From Spongilla lacustris (Eukaryota; Porifera; Demospongiae; Spongillida; Spongillidae), in the NCBI GenBank assembly GCA_949361645.1, contig OX442428.1, positions 2,467,847 through 2,531,846 of the forward strand: a DNA stretch of 64,000 nucleotides. Direction: 5' to 3'. This document shows, in pieces, positions 39,161 through 52,700 of the stretch (its first letter is position 1; every line of letters starts with the position of its first letter). A program made the position numbers and the translations under genes. The notes under the pieces are model-generated. The model saw only the letters and a list, made by a program, of their open reading frames with translations, made no database searches and was not told the DNA's origin.

Positions 39161-39617
39161 TATCATTACAAATCAGGCTATCCAGCCTGCTATATATAAA
39201 GCTTGCTTCAAAAACTTGCTACTGGGTCGATCTTTTGATATATATTAACATCTAATTTTTTTTATTTTATACGAATATATAAAACATTACAATAAAATAT
39301 ATATTTATTAATTTTACATACAAACAGGATAATTCCTTATATTTTTAATTGAGACACTGCGCCCTAGCTTATGTTAATTTGAATCACTGCGTGGGAGTCA
39401 TTAATAAGCCGCACATTTATGTCAGACTTGTCAGACAGGAGAAAGTAGGCTGAATTAGTGACATGAAAGACAAACCCAATTGAAGTATGTCAATAATAAA
39501 ACGATAGTCTGTACGAGTTCCGATTACATCATTTACGCTCCGTAGCTGTGACAACACACATGAAACATTTACACTTGTATTATATCACATAGTACTATAC
39601 TCAACATACAAATAGAC

Positions 39618-39645
<28 letters not shown>
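39618..39645 (+). repeat. Poly-A tract
   Basis: About 27 A residues lie inside the duplicated segment, at a place where the first copy is shorter and less pure (near 10300-10390). Confidence 0.85.
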
Positions 39646-39648
<3 letters not shown>

Positions 39649-40404
39649 CATGAATGAGGCCAAAGGAGCACCATCATCAAATCCCAGCCCACTTCTCCAC
39701 TTGATGTGTGCCCCTGCTCACTGCTGCTCGAACCCCTGCAAAAAAGCAATGCAACTGTGGTCTGACATAACTTCTGGTAATATACATGTAATGTAGTAGA
39801 CTTTGTCCCATTTGAGTGAATAAGCAGTGGCCAAAAGATATTTCAACCACCTTCAGGCCAGGTAGATGGGCTTTGCATGTCCGTTTTGAAATGCTCCCAG
39901 CTTCAGAATAAGTAATTACACAGGTTAAAGTATAAGTTCAGCCTTATATTGCATGCAAAAGCTATCGAATTGTTAAATTTAATCATTTTTACATTATTCA
40001 GGCAAAATGTGTTATAGTACATGCCATGCATATCAAACAATGACAAACGTATAGCAATAACATAACGCATTCAATGGCCTCTTTACGTAGCAGTCCATCC
40101 ACTGCAAGAAAGGACGATGGGGCGAACGCGAGCCTTATCTGTCTTCTACTGCCTTTTTGTACAGTCTCCTTGATGGGCTCATTGGGCAATGTGATGGCTA
40201 AGAGAAGGACATCAAAAAACACCTCCACCTGTGGTTGCCAAACACCTCTGATTTCCAAACACCTCCGATTTCATATCTGTGAACTAATTTTAATTACGCA
40301 ATATTTGTACTCGTTCTATATTACGTCATGTAATTGAGGCACTACTGTAACAGTGATAATTATTGATATTTCGTATAACTTCTCCATATGGCCATACGCA
40401 CATA

Positions 40405-42032
40405 CAGTGCTCCAAATGTAAAGCTGCCAAAACTGAATTTTTCAGTTTTTGGCTTATATCTTTTCAACCGATCATATTTAGAGCAGGGCAACTACATTTT
40501 CACATTCAGCAAACACTTCTGTGTAAGTAACTGTGGTGTTAATCTAATTAGCACACGTAAACAAAGCTTGGCTACTTGTAAACAAATAACGGTCAAAAGC
40601 TCATTTTTCAATCATAACTCCCACCAGGAATGTAACAGTAAGTTCAAATTTATGTTGTAAGTACAACATTAGATCTCCTATATATATGGTTGATTTGGCA
40701 TCTTAAGTCCAACTACTTGGGAAGATCGGTCCGGATTTATCAAATTTTCGAGGGCGTTCGCGGTTCGCTGAAATTCGGACGATTTAGTTCGACTTAAGAA
40801 ATGATTTTTACATACTGTTACAAAGAAGTGGTCGGAGTATCTGTATAATTTTTTATAATTATGTACGGCGCTTGCGAAGGTGCGCAATAAGAGATGGAAA
40901 GCTAAAAAGCTTAAATTATTTCACATGAAATCGATTTCTCCGTTCCTCTCCGTAAGCTATTGCTTTTGTAACGTCACAGTCTAGCCGGCTTCATTTTAAT
41001 TCATACCCTTGAGGTGTGTTGTAACTGGAATTGCGAATGATGTCATCGAAAGCTTCTTTGTCTACGAGTTCTTTTCTGAGCCAAACAAGCGTAGAATCAG
41101 ACCATGCCTTGGAAACTAGACCTACGAGCGTTCTACTGTGTTAAGCGACGGAAGCGAGACATGTCAGCCTTGTTAGAACAAGCGAGTAGTTTTGAAGGAG
41201 TCTCCAGTTCTTCAACTGGAAAAGGCACAAGATCAAGCAGCGCGAAGGCAAATGATAGACTACACGCATTTCTCATGTCAAGAACTGAAATCTCCTGAAC
41301 TCAAAGCTATATGCACAACTAGCAGCGTTTTGAACGAGAACAAGTCTGTGTTTGACAGAGGAATGCCGGTTAATGTACATAGAACGAAATGCTACCTGGG
41401 AACTGCAGAAAGCATTTGCAATTCATTTAGTGCGCGCCGCGTGAAAGTGACGTTGCACGGTAATGTCAACAACGTCATAAAACGTCACTTATTTCTTAAA
41501 TAATGATGAAACCGCGGAAAATTAAAGCTTTTTAGCTTTTAATCTCGTATTGCGCACCTTCGCAAACGCCGTACATAATTATAAAAAATTATACAGATAC
41601 TCCGACCACTTCTTTATAACAGTATGTAAAAATCATTTCTTAAGTCGAACTAAATCGTCTGAATTTCAGCGAACCGCGAACGTCCTCGAAAATTTGATAA
41701 ATCCGGACCGATCTTCCCAAGCAGTTGGACTTAAGATGCCAAACCAACCATATATATAGGAGATCTGATGTTGTACTTACAACATAAATTTGAACTTACT
41801 GTTACACTCCTGGTGGGAGTTATGATTGAAAAATGAGCTTTTGACCGTTATTTGTTTACAAGTAGCCAAGCTTTGTTTACGTGTGCTAATTAGATTAACA
41901 CCACAGTTACTTACACAGAAGTGTTTGCTGAATGTGAAAATGAAATTGCCCAGCTCTAAATATGATCGGTTGAAAAGATATAAGCCAAAAACTGAAAAAT
42001 TCAGTTTTGGCAGCTTTACATTTGGAGCACTG
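40405..42032 (+). mobile_element. TA-flanked long-inverted-repeat DNA element, copy 2 (1628 bp)
   Basis: Same length and nearly the same sequence as 32462-34089, but in the opposite orientation. The ends are CAGTGCTCC / GGAGCACTG beside TA. The core frames of copy 1 reappear on the plus strand (41104-41298 and 41192-41503) with the same predicted residues. Differences in the arms are scattered single bases, which suggests recent mobilisation or gene conversion. Confidence 0.9.
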
Positions 42033-43210
42033 TACATGTATGCTAATTAATTGTTATACGCAGCAACCCTTTTTACATGGTGATATGTGCAATACTTATG
42101 ATAGATACCTTTGTGTTGTACATCTAGCCACTGGACACTTATCTGGCATTTAATAAATTTTCTTTTTCGTGTTGTACGTATACTGTATACACTGCATAGC
42201 CATCCACATACATGTACTGCGCTTTTCATTAATTAAGCCATCGATAAATGTCCTTTAAAATCCTGGCTTTTTTTGCATGGAGCCAAATGAAAGGCAATTT
42301 GCGAGAAGTGAGTAAGTTCACTGTGCTTCTTTGTTATTATTAGCATTTGTGTATATTATGATATTAGTGTACCTTTTTTAAAAAGTCGTTCTAATTTTCT
42401 ATTCCAGGTACTGTGAATTTTTTTTTCACGTACACAGGAGCAGGATAAATGATGAAATTTGAAAATTTATTATTCAACAAATCAAGCCTGTAAATGTTAT
42501 ATATGATACCAGTTATTTTGAGTTCTAATAACTCACTATTACTTAATTTAAATACATGGTGGTTCCTACTTCATTTAATAATGGACTAATTAGCCTTATG
42601 TTCAAACCTTCATACTCAAGAATTTTTACAATATATAGGGTTATAATCATGAGTGTTTTGATACAATTACTTAACTGCTTAGTGGTTGCCTGAGTTGTAC
42701 TGATTCAAAAGTGTTGTGCACTTTTGTGGACACCTGGTATTAAGGTGTCAGTGGAGTATATACATTGTATACAGAACATTAGCCATGCAAGTGGATTGAT
42801 TCTCATGGGATTGACAATTCCACATTGTGATGTTGGCCGGACACTGGATTATATTTCCTTGCATGATAGGTCCATTTTATGCAGTTGATTAAGAGCTTGT
42901 CTTGCAATATCATAGATCAGTTTACACAGATACATGATCAATGTACACAGGTGTTTGATCAATGTACATAGGTACATGATCAGTATATATACAGACACAT
43001 GTATATGTAAAATAAAATGAATTTATAGCATGTGTAATTCAGCATTACATTTCAGCTGGTTATGCTACAAGCAAGTCTGTCCCTTTGAAATGTAGAAAGC
43101 ATGCTGTAAGATCGCAGTCATATTCAAATTGTGGCACATGTACAAGTATTAGTGCTGCATGCATGCATGTACTTGCACACTGACAAAAGGTGTGGCATAT
43201 TACATTACTG

Positions 43211-43722
43211 ACTACTCCTAAGGATCTGAAAATCCATATAAATGTACAACAAACTAGCTATAAGTGAGATGTAAATTCAAGAAACTGTATTTTTAAAAAG
43301 CGACCATGGTAATACATGTACATATATGCAATGTGTGCATTTATCATGGCTGTTTGAAGTTAAACTAAAGCACACAGGTACAATGTACATCATCTTGGTG
43401 CTACATCTCTGTTAGTGATTTGACTTCTGATCTAACCATGCTATGCAGATAACTTTTAGTTATGCTAAATTATGATGAAAGAGTGATTTTAGGGGAAAGG
43501 TTAGGAGGATCTGAAATTTGGATGTCTCCCAAAATTGCAGAATTTATTTAACACCTAGTCTGTTTATTACCATAGGCCAAAAAATGTTGAGCTCATCTAA
43601 TAAATTTAATTGGTTTCACACAATTTATTGAATCCTGGTCACAAATACATATATACGTTATTATGCATAGGTGCATGCATGAAATACAAATGCCTCTCAG
43701 TCAATGCAGCTTGCAGTTAGTC
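43211..43722. other. Gene E 3' flank
   Basis: A minus-strand AATAAA (43624-43629 on the plus strand as TTTATT) lies about 95 bases past the stop of gene E and is a candidate polyadenylation signal. Confidence 0.35.
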
Positions 43723-46700
43723 TCAGATCTTGGACATTGTTGTATCAGCAACAGTACTACGTTTAGCTGTAAAATAAACTGAGATTATTTCTTTCAGCTG
43801 CTTAAAATCAATAGCATATACCAAGTTCACAAGTGGATAGAGTGCAAATAGAATATACGCTGTATCAGATACGCCTGAAAAAGTGAACCGCAGCGCAGAT
43901 TGTCTGTAGCAGTCGCAGTATCCAGGCAATTCACTTTCACAGTCGAAATAATTGTGAAGAGAAACTGCAAAGTCACCAATTGTCTGCGAGTTTAGAACAA
44001 ATGATACGAGCGCTACAACTTCCAACACTATGTAGTAAAAGAAGATGATTAAGATCTTGGCCTCTGCTGTTCCTATCTTCATTCGGCTTTTTGACAGTCG
44101 CTTACGTTGAATTTGATGTTGCTACATGGAATCAGTCGATACATGCACTTTCATTACATATTAGAAATGCATTGTATATACAGCCTACTAATGTCGGCAT
44201 AGACCTACAGTGGAAACCATCACACTTGGAACAATAATATTTTGGTACTTTTTTTGACAACATTTGAATTTATTTCAATAACAATAAGCTCAAATGCAAA
44301 TCTGACAACGTAGGTATAGTGTACAACTATTTTTCAATACATACTGAAAGTTAAAAAGCATCACGTGACTATTTACTTTTGTTATTAAATCTTGTTGTAA
44401 CCCCAGTACTAAAAAAATTGTAAGCTGAATTCCTCCTCTTGTAGGCAATAGATCTTAGCCAAATTTGCAATATATCTAGAGAACAAACATCATCAACCTT
44501 TGGCCGCATCCGTTTTTAAGTCCGGTAAATAGTTACAGTTTTATCGAGCTGGATGTGCGTTTTTAGCTAGTAAAAGCTTAGGGATGCTATTTCGTAGTAC
44601 GCTCTCACTGAACGGCTATATTTCGTCTCCGACTCGTCATATGTTAGATCTATCCCAAAAGCGTACTTTGGAGGCAATAGACCCTCCTTTGCCGTTAGAA
44701 AAGGGCTATCAAAGACGAATAGCTGAAAACTCCCGCCATTTCCCTATGAATTGCATTTGAAACGTGTCATTTTTCGTATGAATATATTTTTAATGTATCC
44801 AGTACCTGTGGGCCACGAACGGCTAGTAAAGCAGCAGCATCGATCTGGGCAGGCCTCTAGAAACGGCAATGAGCAAGAGGCAACTCCAATGCTGGAAACG
44901 AAGAGCGGTGGAATAAGCGGTCCCGCGTACCAGTAGGCCTACCATCCAGGCCGCTTATGTTACTAATTCCACCGCTTTTCGTCTCCAGCTTTTGGCGTTT
45001 GCCTCTTGTTCTTTGCCATTTCTAGGCCTGCCCATATTGACGCTGCTGATTTACTAGCCGTTCGTCGTGAGTGGCTTTTTTGCACCATAGATATTAGATC
45101 TATGCTTGCACCCACTGGATAAATATATACATATATTCATACGAAAAATGACGCTATGATGACGTTTCAAATGCAATTCATAGGGAAATGGCGGAAGTTT
45201 TCAGCCATTCGTCTTTGATAGCACTTTTCTAACGGCAAAGGAGGGTCTATTGCCTCCAAAGTACGCTTTTGGGATAGATCTAACATGTGACGAGTCGGAG
45301 ACGAAATATATCCGTTCACTGAGAGCGTACTACGAAATAGCATCCCTAAGCTTTTACTAGCTAAAAACGCACATCCAGCTCGATAAAACTGTAACTATTT
45401 ACCGGACTTAAAAACGGACGCGGCCAAAGGTTGGTGATGCTTGTTCTCTAGATATATTGCAAATTTGGCTACGATCTATTGCCTACAGGAGGAGGAATTC
45501 AGCTTTAAATTGTTTTAGTACTGGGGTCACAACAAGATTTAATAACAAAAGTAAATAGTCACGTGATGCTTTTTAACTTTCAGTATGTATTGAAAAATAG
45601 TTGTACACTATACCTACGTTGTCAGATTTGCATTTAAGCTTATTGTTATTGAAATAAATTCAAATGTTGTCAATAAAACTACCAAAATATTATTGTTCCA
45701 AGTGTGATGGTTTCCACTGTATATACGATACAATAACTTAAAGTAAAGTTACATAGTGTATAATTGCGAACTGCTGATTCATTACTGCTTCTAGCCGGTT
45801 TGACCATGTAAGCTCGCTTGAAAATTTATCAACCATTTATATAAAAATTCAAATGACAACGTTACAACTGTTTAAATCTATGGCTAGTATGCTCGGGGTA
45901 TGATCTCACCTCTTCATGCAGAGCGTTGAAGAAGCATCGCATGCCGTTACGTGCAGTGTACATAATTAATATTATTATTGTATTATCATAAACCTATATC
46001 GGGCACATAGCCAGAAATTTACTTATACAGGTTAGAGTAGTTTGCAATATATTAATTGGAAACTGTAACGCTGTAGCATGCATGCATATGGCGCACGAAG
46101 AGGTCATTAGTCCCCAGCCTTATAAATGCATGTACATGTATACATTGTGAGAAAATTGAGTGCTGCATGCCAAAGTCATATAATTGTACTATGTAAAAAA
46201 TCACAGCAGAGGGGTGGCATAAACTTAGTTAAAGTTAATTGCGCATATAGGCCTAATGTGAATTAGCATAAAATTATACCGCGGTATTTAATATTTAACA
46301 AATCAAGTATATGTAAAAACATCTGGGGTTTTGCCCAGCACATCACTTGAGTCATCCAATAAGTCAATCGTCCCTTTCTTTAAACTCCATATGTTTCTGG
46401 TTAAGCATCACTAGTATATACCGTATACACATGTATTTATGCATTCTAATCACATTTTGAATCGAAGGGCACGTAAACAATACTGCCCTACATGGCAATG
46501 CATTGCAAGCATAATATATAAATGAGCTCATTAGTTAGATATAAAATATATGGCTGTGTACACATGCATGTACATGGTACTGTACAGCTACATGTATACC
46601 TTATAAAGTGTCCAGAACACAGCCAGCAGCAGTGTCACTCCACTTGCTATCAGCACACTCACAGGCAGGACAAGTGAATAAAATGCAGCATTAGGATTGC

Positions 46701-49700
46701 TTGGCAGGCACAACAAAGGTGGATAGCGACCATTGACAAATCCACCAGTTCCAAAAATAGCTGCCACAGGAATAACGGGCACAACAATAGCCACTAATAC
46801 TGATACTAGATGAATGTACTTAATTTGATGTCGTCGATTCAATAGCATGTAATGATCTGGAAATCTAACATTCCAGAAAATTACACTAACGTGCAAAATC
46901 CACAGAACAGCTATCTGCATGAAGCAATAGAAGAGCAGAGAACCTAAATTGCAAGCGAGAATCATTATTAAATAGCAGTATAGTAAATATGATATTAGCA
47001 TACAGTATAAAATGAATGTTTTCTCATTACAAATGCCAGTGTGTAGTAGTAACACGTGCTGTTGTCCGTTGTTATAAATTACATGTACATATATAGTAGA
47101 AGCTGTTGGTTTGCATGTACCTGTAAGCAAGCACTTGCTGTAATCCTCAAAACCACGCAGAGTCAATAATAATAATAGCAATATACATTGTATATATGGA
47201 AAACCTCTGAGTTTTTATACGTGTATAACCTTCTGTGTATTATTTTTCATATTTGCTTACCAGATATCATACAAAATGGTGTAGAATGTTTCAAACTTGT
47301 AATCCAATCAGGTGCAGTACAGTAGAGTGCCTTAGGGGCAATAAATCCAATGATTGCGAATATGACTGAAAACAAAACAGTATAGATCTTAAATCGTGGC
47401 ACTACCAGGGGAAGGGGATTCCCCCACCCACCACGGTAGAATTAATAGCTTCTGCTGCCTTTCAGTCTGCACGCATAGTATGTTAGGTACAACACAATTT
47501 TTCTGTGCACTATACTGACACAAACGTATATATACATGTAGATCAATTATTACCACCACATGTTTAAGATGATAAATGAGTTTGTCTAACTAACTGCCAA
47601 ATGTAATGTTTAATAAGCTTGAAATTTGGTAATACGGTGTGGGAGGGCGGATTGTCCCCCCGTGCAGAATGTCCCCCCGGACATTCTGCACTAGGGCACA
47701 ATGTCCCCCCGGACATTCTGCACTAGGGCAAACTGTCCCCCCCTAGGGTAAAATGTCCCCCCCTGGACACTCCACACTAGGGCGCAATGTCCTACCTATG
47801 AGATAAAAAAGGCAGTTATATCCGTACAACAGGCTGGTTTTTAACAAAGACCAGTCCTCATATAGCGTAAAAAACATCCTGCCCGGATTGTGCGTCCAGG
47901 GTGGGAATACATGTGGTTCTACCCTAGTTCTGTTGAATGTTGAAGCAATAATTCAATTCATACGTCAACATTCGACAAAAACCCTCCGAAGTAAGGTTTT
48001 TACACTATTCCCACCCTGGACGCAGGATGCATGGTTTTTACGCTATTTAGGATGGGTTTTAGTCTGGCATGGGTACCCGACTGATCGGTTGTACTATCAC
48101 GCAACAGATGAACTGTCGATGGGAATAGCCTTTCCTGAGATATGTCAGTCGTTGCACGAAGTGTGGAGCTATGTTTATGTGGCATTACTTTTCAGGCTAT
48201 GATCCTAGTTGATCTCATTATATTTTAATCTCTCATACTGATGAGATTTCAGCCATGAAGTATATCAATCACCACTCCTTAAGGAATTTTAATAATGAAT
48301 GTTCGTGTATGTATGTGTGTGAATATTGGTTTCAATGAGTGCTTTGACGACACGGAAAGGATAAGAGCTGTGTATTCGTTAAAAGGAATTTAATACTAAT
48401 ATTCTAAATGTTCGTGTATGTGTGTCAGTATTGGTTTCAACGAGCATTTCAAGTGGCGGAACGACATGCAGCTTTGGCGACGGTTATAGGAGCTACTGAG
48501 TAATGGCGTCAACGCGATCGCGTGTACTGCCGTAAAAGTTTCCCAGCCTTGTCATAGATGAAATAAAATGTTATGAGGGGGACATTTTACCCTGGAGGGG
48601 GACAGTTTGCCCTAGTGTAGATTGTCCGGGGGGACATTGTACACTAGTGCAGAATGTCCGACATTGAACACTAGTGCAAAACGTCCGGGGGGACAAATTT
48701 TAGGGGGGACATTGTACACTACGACACCGGTATATGGGACAGTATTCCGCGAAAAATGTCACCCTTTTATAACATTATAATGTTATAAAAATGCTTCCTG
48801 TTTGAATCGCTATATCTTCCTAACTCTAACGCTATCGACTTCCCTATTTTCATCAGTTCATATTACACCATTTCTCTATGAAAAATCACATTTTGGAGTC
48901 TTGCACTTGCTCCACGCCAGTATTGCAACGTTCAATAGCCGACCGGGTTAAAACCCGCCATAACTAGCTTTAGGTACATGTAGGAGTAATCAAATCGCTT
49001 CAAATTCGGTTTGTAGGTACAGAGGTCTGTCGAATTGTACTGTTCGCTAATTTTTATGCCATCCGTTACGGAGATATAGTTGAACAAACTACGTGCACTT
49101 TTTCCCGCTCGATTCGCGCCATTGATACAACAGCCGCCTCCCCCATACATTGCGATTTGCCAAAATAATTGACACATACTTTCAATAATATACTTTAGCC
49201 GCTTTATGCGAATAGTAATACAGACGTAACATTACATTTCTGTTTTACATATTCACTGTAATATTTCTATTCTCTCCAAGTCTGACCAGCCATGTGGTCC
49301 TCTAAGTACCCAAACATATATTCTCTGGCCTTTTTAATTGCATGTAGTGAAGATTCTAGAGCGATTGGGCAATTTATGCCTTGGTGCACTTTACTTTTAT
49401 ACAGAAATGGTATACCCTTCACTGCTAAACGACTGAGTACGGAATGCAATAAGAACATAATTATATAATTATATACAATAATATTATAATTATAATTATA
49501 TATTTGATCCATTTAGTTACATGTGAATTTGTGGAGTATCTAACCTACTGCATGTATAATATACATTTAATTATATATTTCAGTTCATTCTGAATGTTTA
49601 AAACTAACTAATTTGGAAAGAATAGTAGTTCATTAACATTTTGATACCTATAAATCATAAATCAAACCAAGCTGTCATGGTTAAAAGCTATAATAGAGTT

Positions 49701-52700
49701 AAAAGTTGAAATGATACACATTTTTTTCCTAAATTGCCCTCAAAATGTTTTCTCCATACTCCTGCATCGGTTTTACCATTTGACCACCAGCTATTCGTAC
49801 GCACTTAGTTTTATTTTGGGCCTCATGCTCATTAATTTATAAATTAAGTAGCAACCTAGGCACTTCTCTATTGTACAGTACTTCATACCTCCAAAAGAAA
49901 GTTAAGGTTACACAGCTTAATTTAGTGCAATTTAGAGTAATTTGTTTACCACTTTTTATAGAAGCACTAGAAATAGGTAATCCATGAAATTAAAATCACC
50001 CAAAGCTTTCATTAAATGCAACAAGAAAAAACTTACTGAGAAGTACAACTGTACCAGTCTGGTAGACCACAAGTGTGGATGGAAACACAAACCTGTGAAT
50101 ATGAATCAACTTTCCTTCTTTCCTATCATCAATGAAATGAGCTTACATTATTCTACGTCTCACAATAGATATCACGAGAACTAAGATTCCACATATCAAC
50201 CCCACAACTGCAGTAATGATCAAAATTATATCATCAGCATTTTCCCCTTTATCCCTCAGAATCCAGTTTGGACAAGAAGGTAAGCAGTGGTTTCCAATTA
50301 AAACAAAGTTTTCACTGCAGACATAAGGAGGGTTTGCAACAGACCCTGAAATAAAGTTAAGTACTTTTTTGTTTATAGTGCGGGAAAAATTAACTTACCA
50401 TTGCCATATTCTGTTGGAGCACAATTTGTTTCATTGTGTTCCTACATAGAAAACACATATGTAAATGATATGGATTCAATTAAACTTATTGACACTTAAT
50501 CACTACATGTATACCATCTGCACATGGTACCAATTGTTAATGTTTTTCCCCTTGTGCCACAGTACACATGAAAGTTACACCATTGCTACGTTATGGTTGG
50601 TACATTGTAATATTTCAATTATTAATTAGTATGCACAATGCAAAACATGCTAATCAATTTGATTTAATAAAGGATTCTTACAAAAAATCATTACCTCTCT
50701 AAATTGTTCATGTCTGTGATTGTGAACCATACAATATATTTTTAAATGTATAATTCCGTGAAGTAAAAAAATGAAAGTGATTTAAAACCCTATATTTGAA
50801 GTGTCTCATATGGTTTTAGGATGGATGGCAAATAATATCTCTCCAAAATCATTCACAACACAAAAGAGCATCACAATGGCATTGTCTAGCAACATAATTT
50901 TTTATGGTTGTCTGACCATATGTAAATGTAATGCAAATGAATTCATGCATGGGTTCTCTTGGAATGCAGTAACACAATGTTACAAAGCAAGGACCAATCC
51001 ATGTACATGAGTGTACCTATATACAGGTGCATAGCTCCAGCTGTTGTGGTTTTTGGTGGATGCCAATGATATCTCTTGCATGTAACGCATGCTACATGTA
51101 CACGTGCTACATGTACACGTACACATACAAACCAAGTATCAATCATGTGTGCATACTCACACATACATTTTCTCCCATTCCTCAATAACTGTTCTATGGC
51201 TTTATCTAGTTCCAGTTTATTCCTATTCATTATAGGGCTCCACACTTTATCCAGTGTAGTAATATTTATCTAATTACGTGTGAACTGACTGGAGTTTAGA
51301 TTTAGAAAGTGTCTGTATGTATAATTTACAAAAAATGAAGGCCTGTCGAAAAAATGCCACACAACCAAAATCCTGACTGTAAATGCAATACAATTCTATT
51401 CGCTAAAAAATTGATAGCCCTTTTTACCATTACTTAGCTTTACAGTGTTTACACGTGTTCTTGAAGTTTACTCCTTTGTTGGTAAGTTATTAAAGCAGAT
51501 GTCACACATTAAGCAGCGAGGAATGACTCAACAGCGAAATATATAGGCTATTCTACTCATTGGAAACCGCATATCACGGTCCAAGGTCATCCCACTGAGT
51601 AGAAGTACGCGCACGGCCAGTTATCAACTTATACATAGCACAGAGAAAAGCTCCCGCACAGATAAACAATGGACACAAAAGAAAGTAGCCTTCTAGACTC
51701 TCGACGGTGTTGAGCCTCCAACGAATGGAATTAATCAACACCTGTATTCAGGCTATTGACCTTGCGTATATACAAGGAGGTTATGCAATCCCAATTCGTT
51801 GCTGCGTACAAAACTTTTCAAGGTCGGCTTAATTAAATTGGGATTATGATCAGGCGCTCAACGCAGTGGCGTAGTGTGGTTGTTGAGCGCCCGGGGACAT
51901 AATGCAATAATGGCGCCGCCCCCCCCTTCAAATAAAGGGGCGGATCTAGGATTTTGCAGCGAGGGTGGGTAGGCAGCCGCAAGGGCGGAGAGGGATATGC
52001 CGGGCATCGATCCTCCCAGCAAGGGGGTATGCAAAGCTCACCCATAGGGGTCTGGGGCTCCGCCCCAGCCGCTTTGCAACTTACGCACTTTTTAAGCCAC
52101 AAAACATGATACTTTCGTACAAAATTTAACAGTTAATACATTGTATTTGCTTCCGCAAGCAACCTATGCCTTCGCATTAGGAAATTTAGTTTGGGAAAGT
52201 ATCCGCCCCCGCAAAATTACCCTCGCGCTAGATCTATGACTACCCATCTGTACGATAACGCTCGCTGCCTGTGCATAACAGGCTCACAATGGCAGCGAGC
52301 GATAACCCTGAAGTTGGAACTGCAATGTGTCGTGGGTTTATTCAATAGATGTGGATACCGTATCTTCAATGTCGGTGATTAGAAACTGATAAATGCGTGC
52401 AGATCGGGTGCAGATGTTTGTTAACAAGACTCAAGAGCCGAGGTGCCCGCGGGCCCGTTCGCGTTAACGCGATAATTATCTGTGCAAATTGTCTATTTTG
52501 GCGCCCCTAAACCCCTGCGCCCGGGGACGTATGCTCCCCCCCCCCCCCCCCCCCCCCCCCCCGCCACTGGTTCAACGTTTTTCTCTTTCAACCCCAGAAA
52601 AATAGCTAGCCTTACCACTGTTGCCAGACGTAAAACTAGTATGCATATAGAGAATTAGGCGTTATTGAAATACCTAGAGTTTGGTGTATGGAATTGCCAA

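Larger units (their letters stand above)
39161..43210. pseudogene. Remnant of a gene A-like receptor locus with all exons lost
   Basis: 39161-39360 matches gene A intron 4 (about 6121-6340; ATTATCATTACAAATCAGGC is shared). It is followed directly by 39371-40020 and 42645-43210, which match the gene A upstream segment (10097-11250). The stretch equivalent to gene A exons 1-4 is missing, and about 2.6 kb, including palindromic element copy 2, is inserted near the 10690 equivalent. This is a duplicated and deleted locus rather than a gene. Confidence 0.68.

Noticed and set aside
40000..40258. Minus-strand 86-codon frame as an element-derived protein
   Set aside because: Some resemblance by eye to mobile-element ORFs, but no motif I can name and no second copy.
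48800..49130. tRNA gene at the GGTTAAAACCCGCC word
   Set aside because: No cloverleaf stems or A-box can be placed; better explained as a dispersed repeat.
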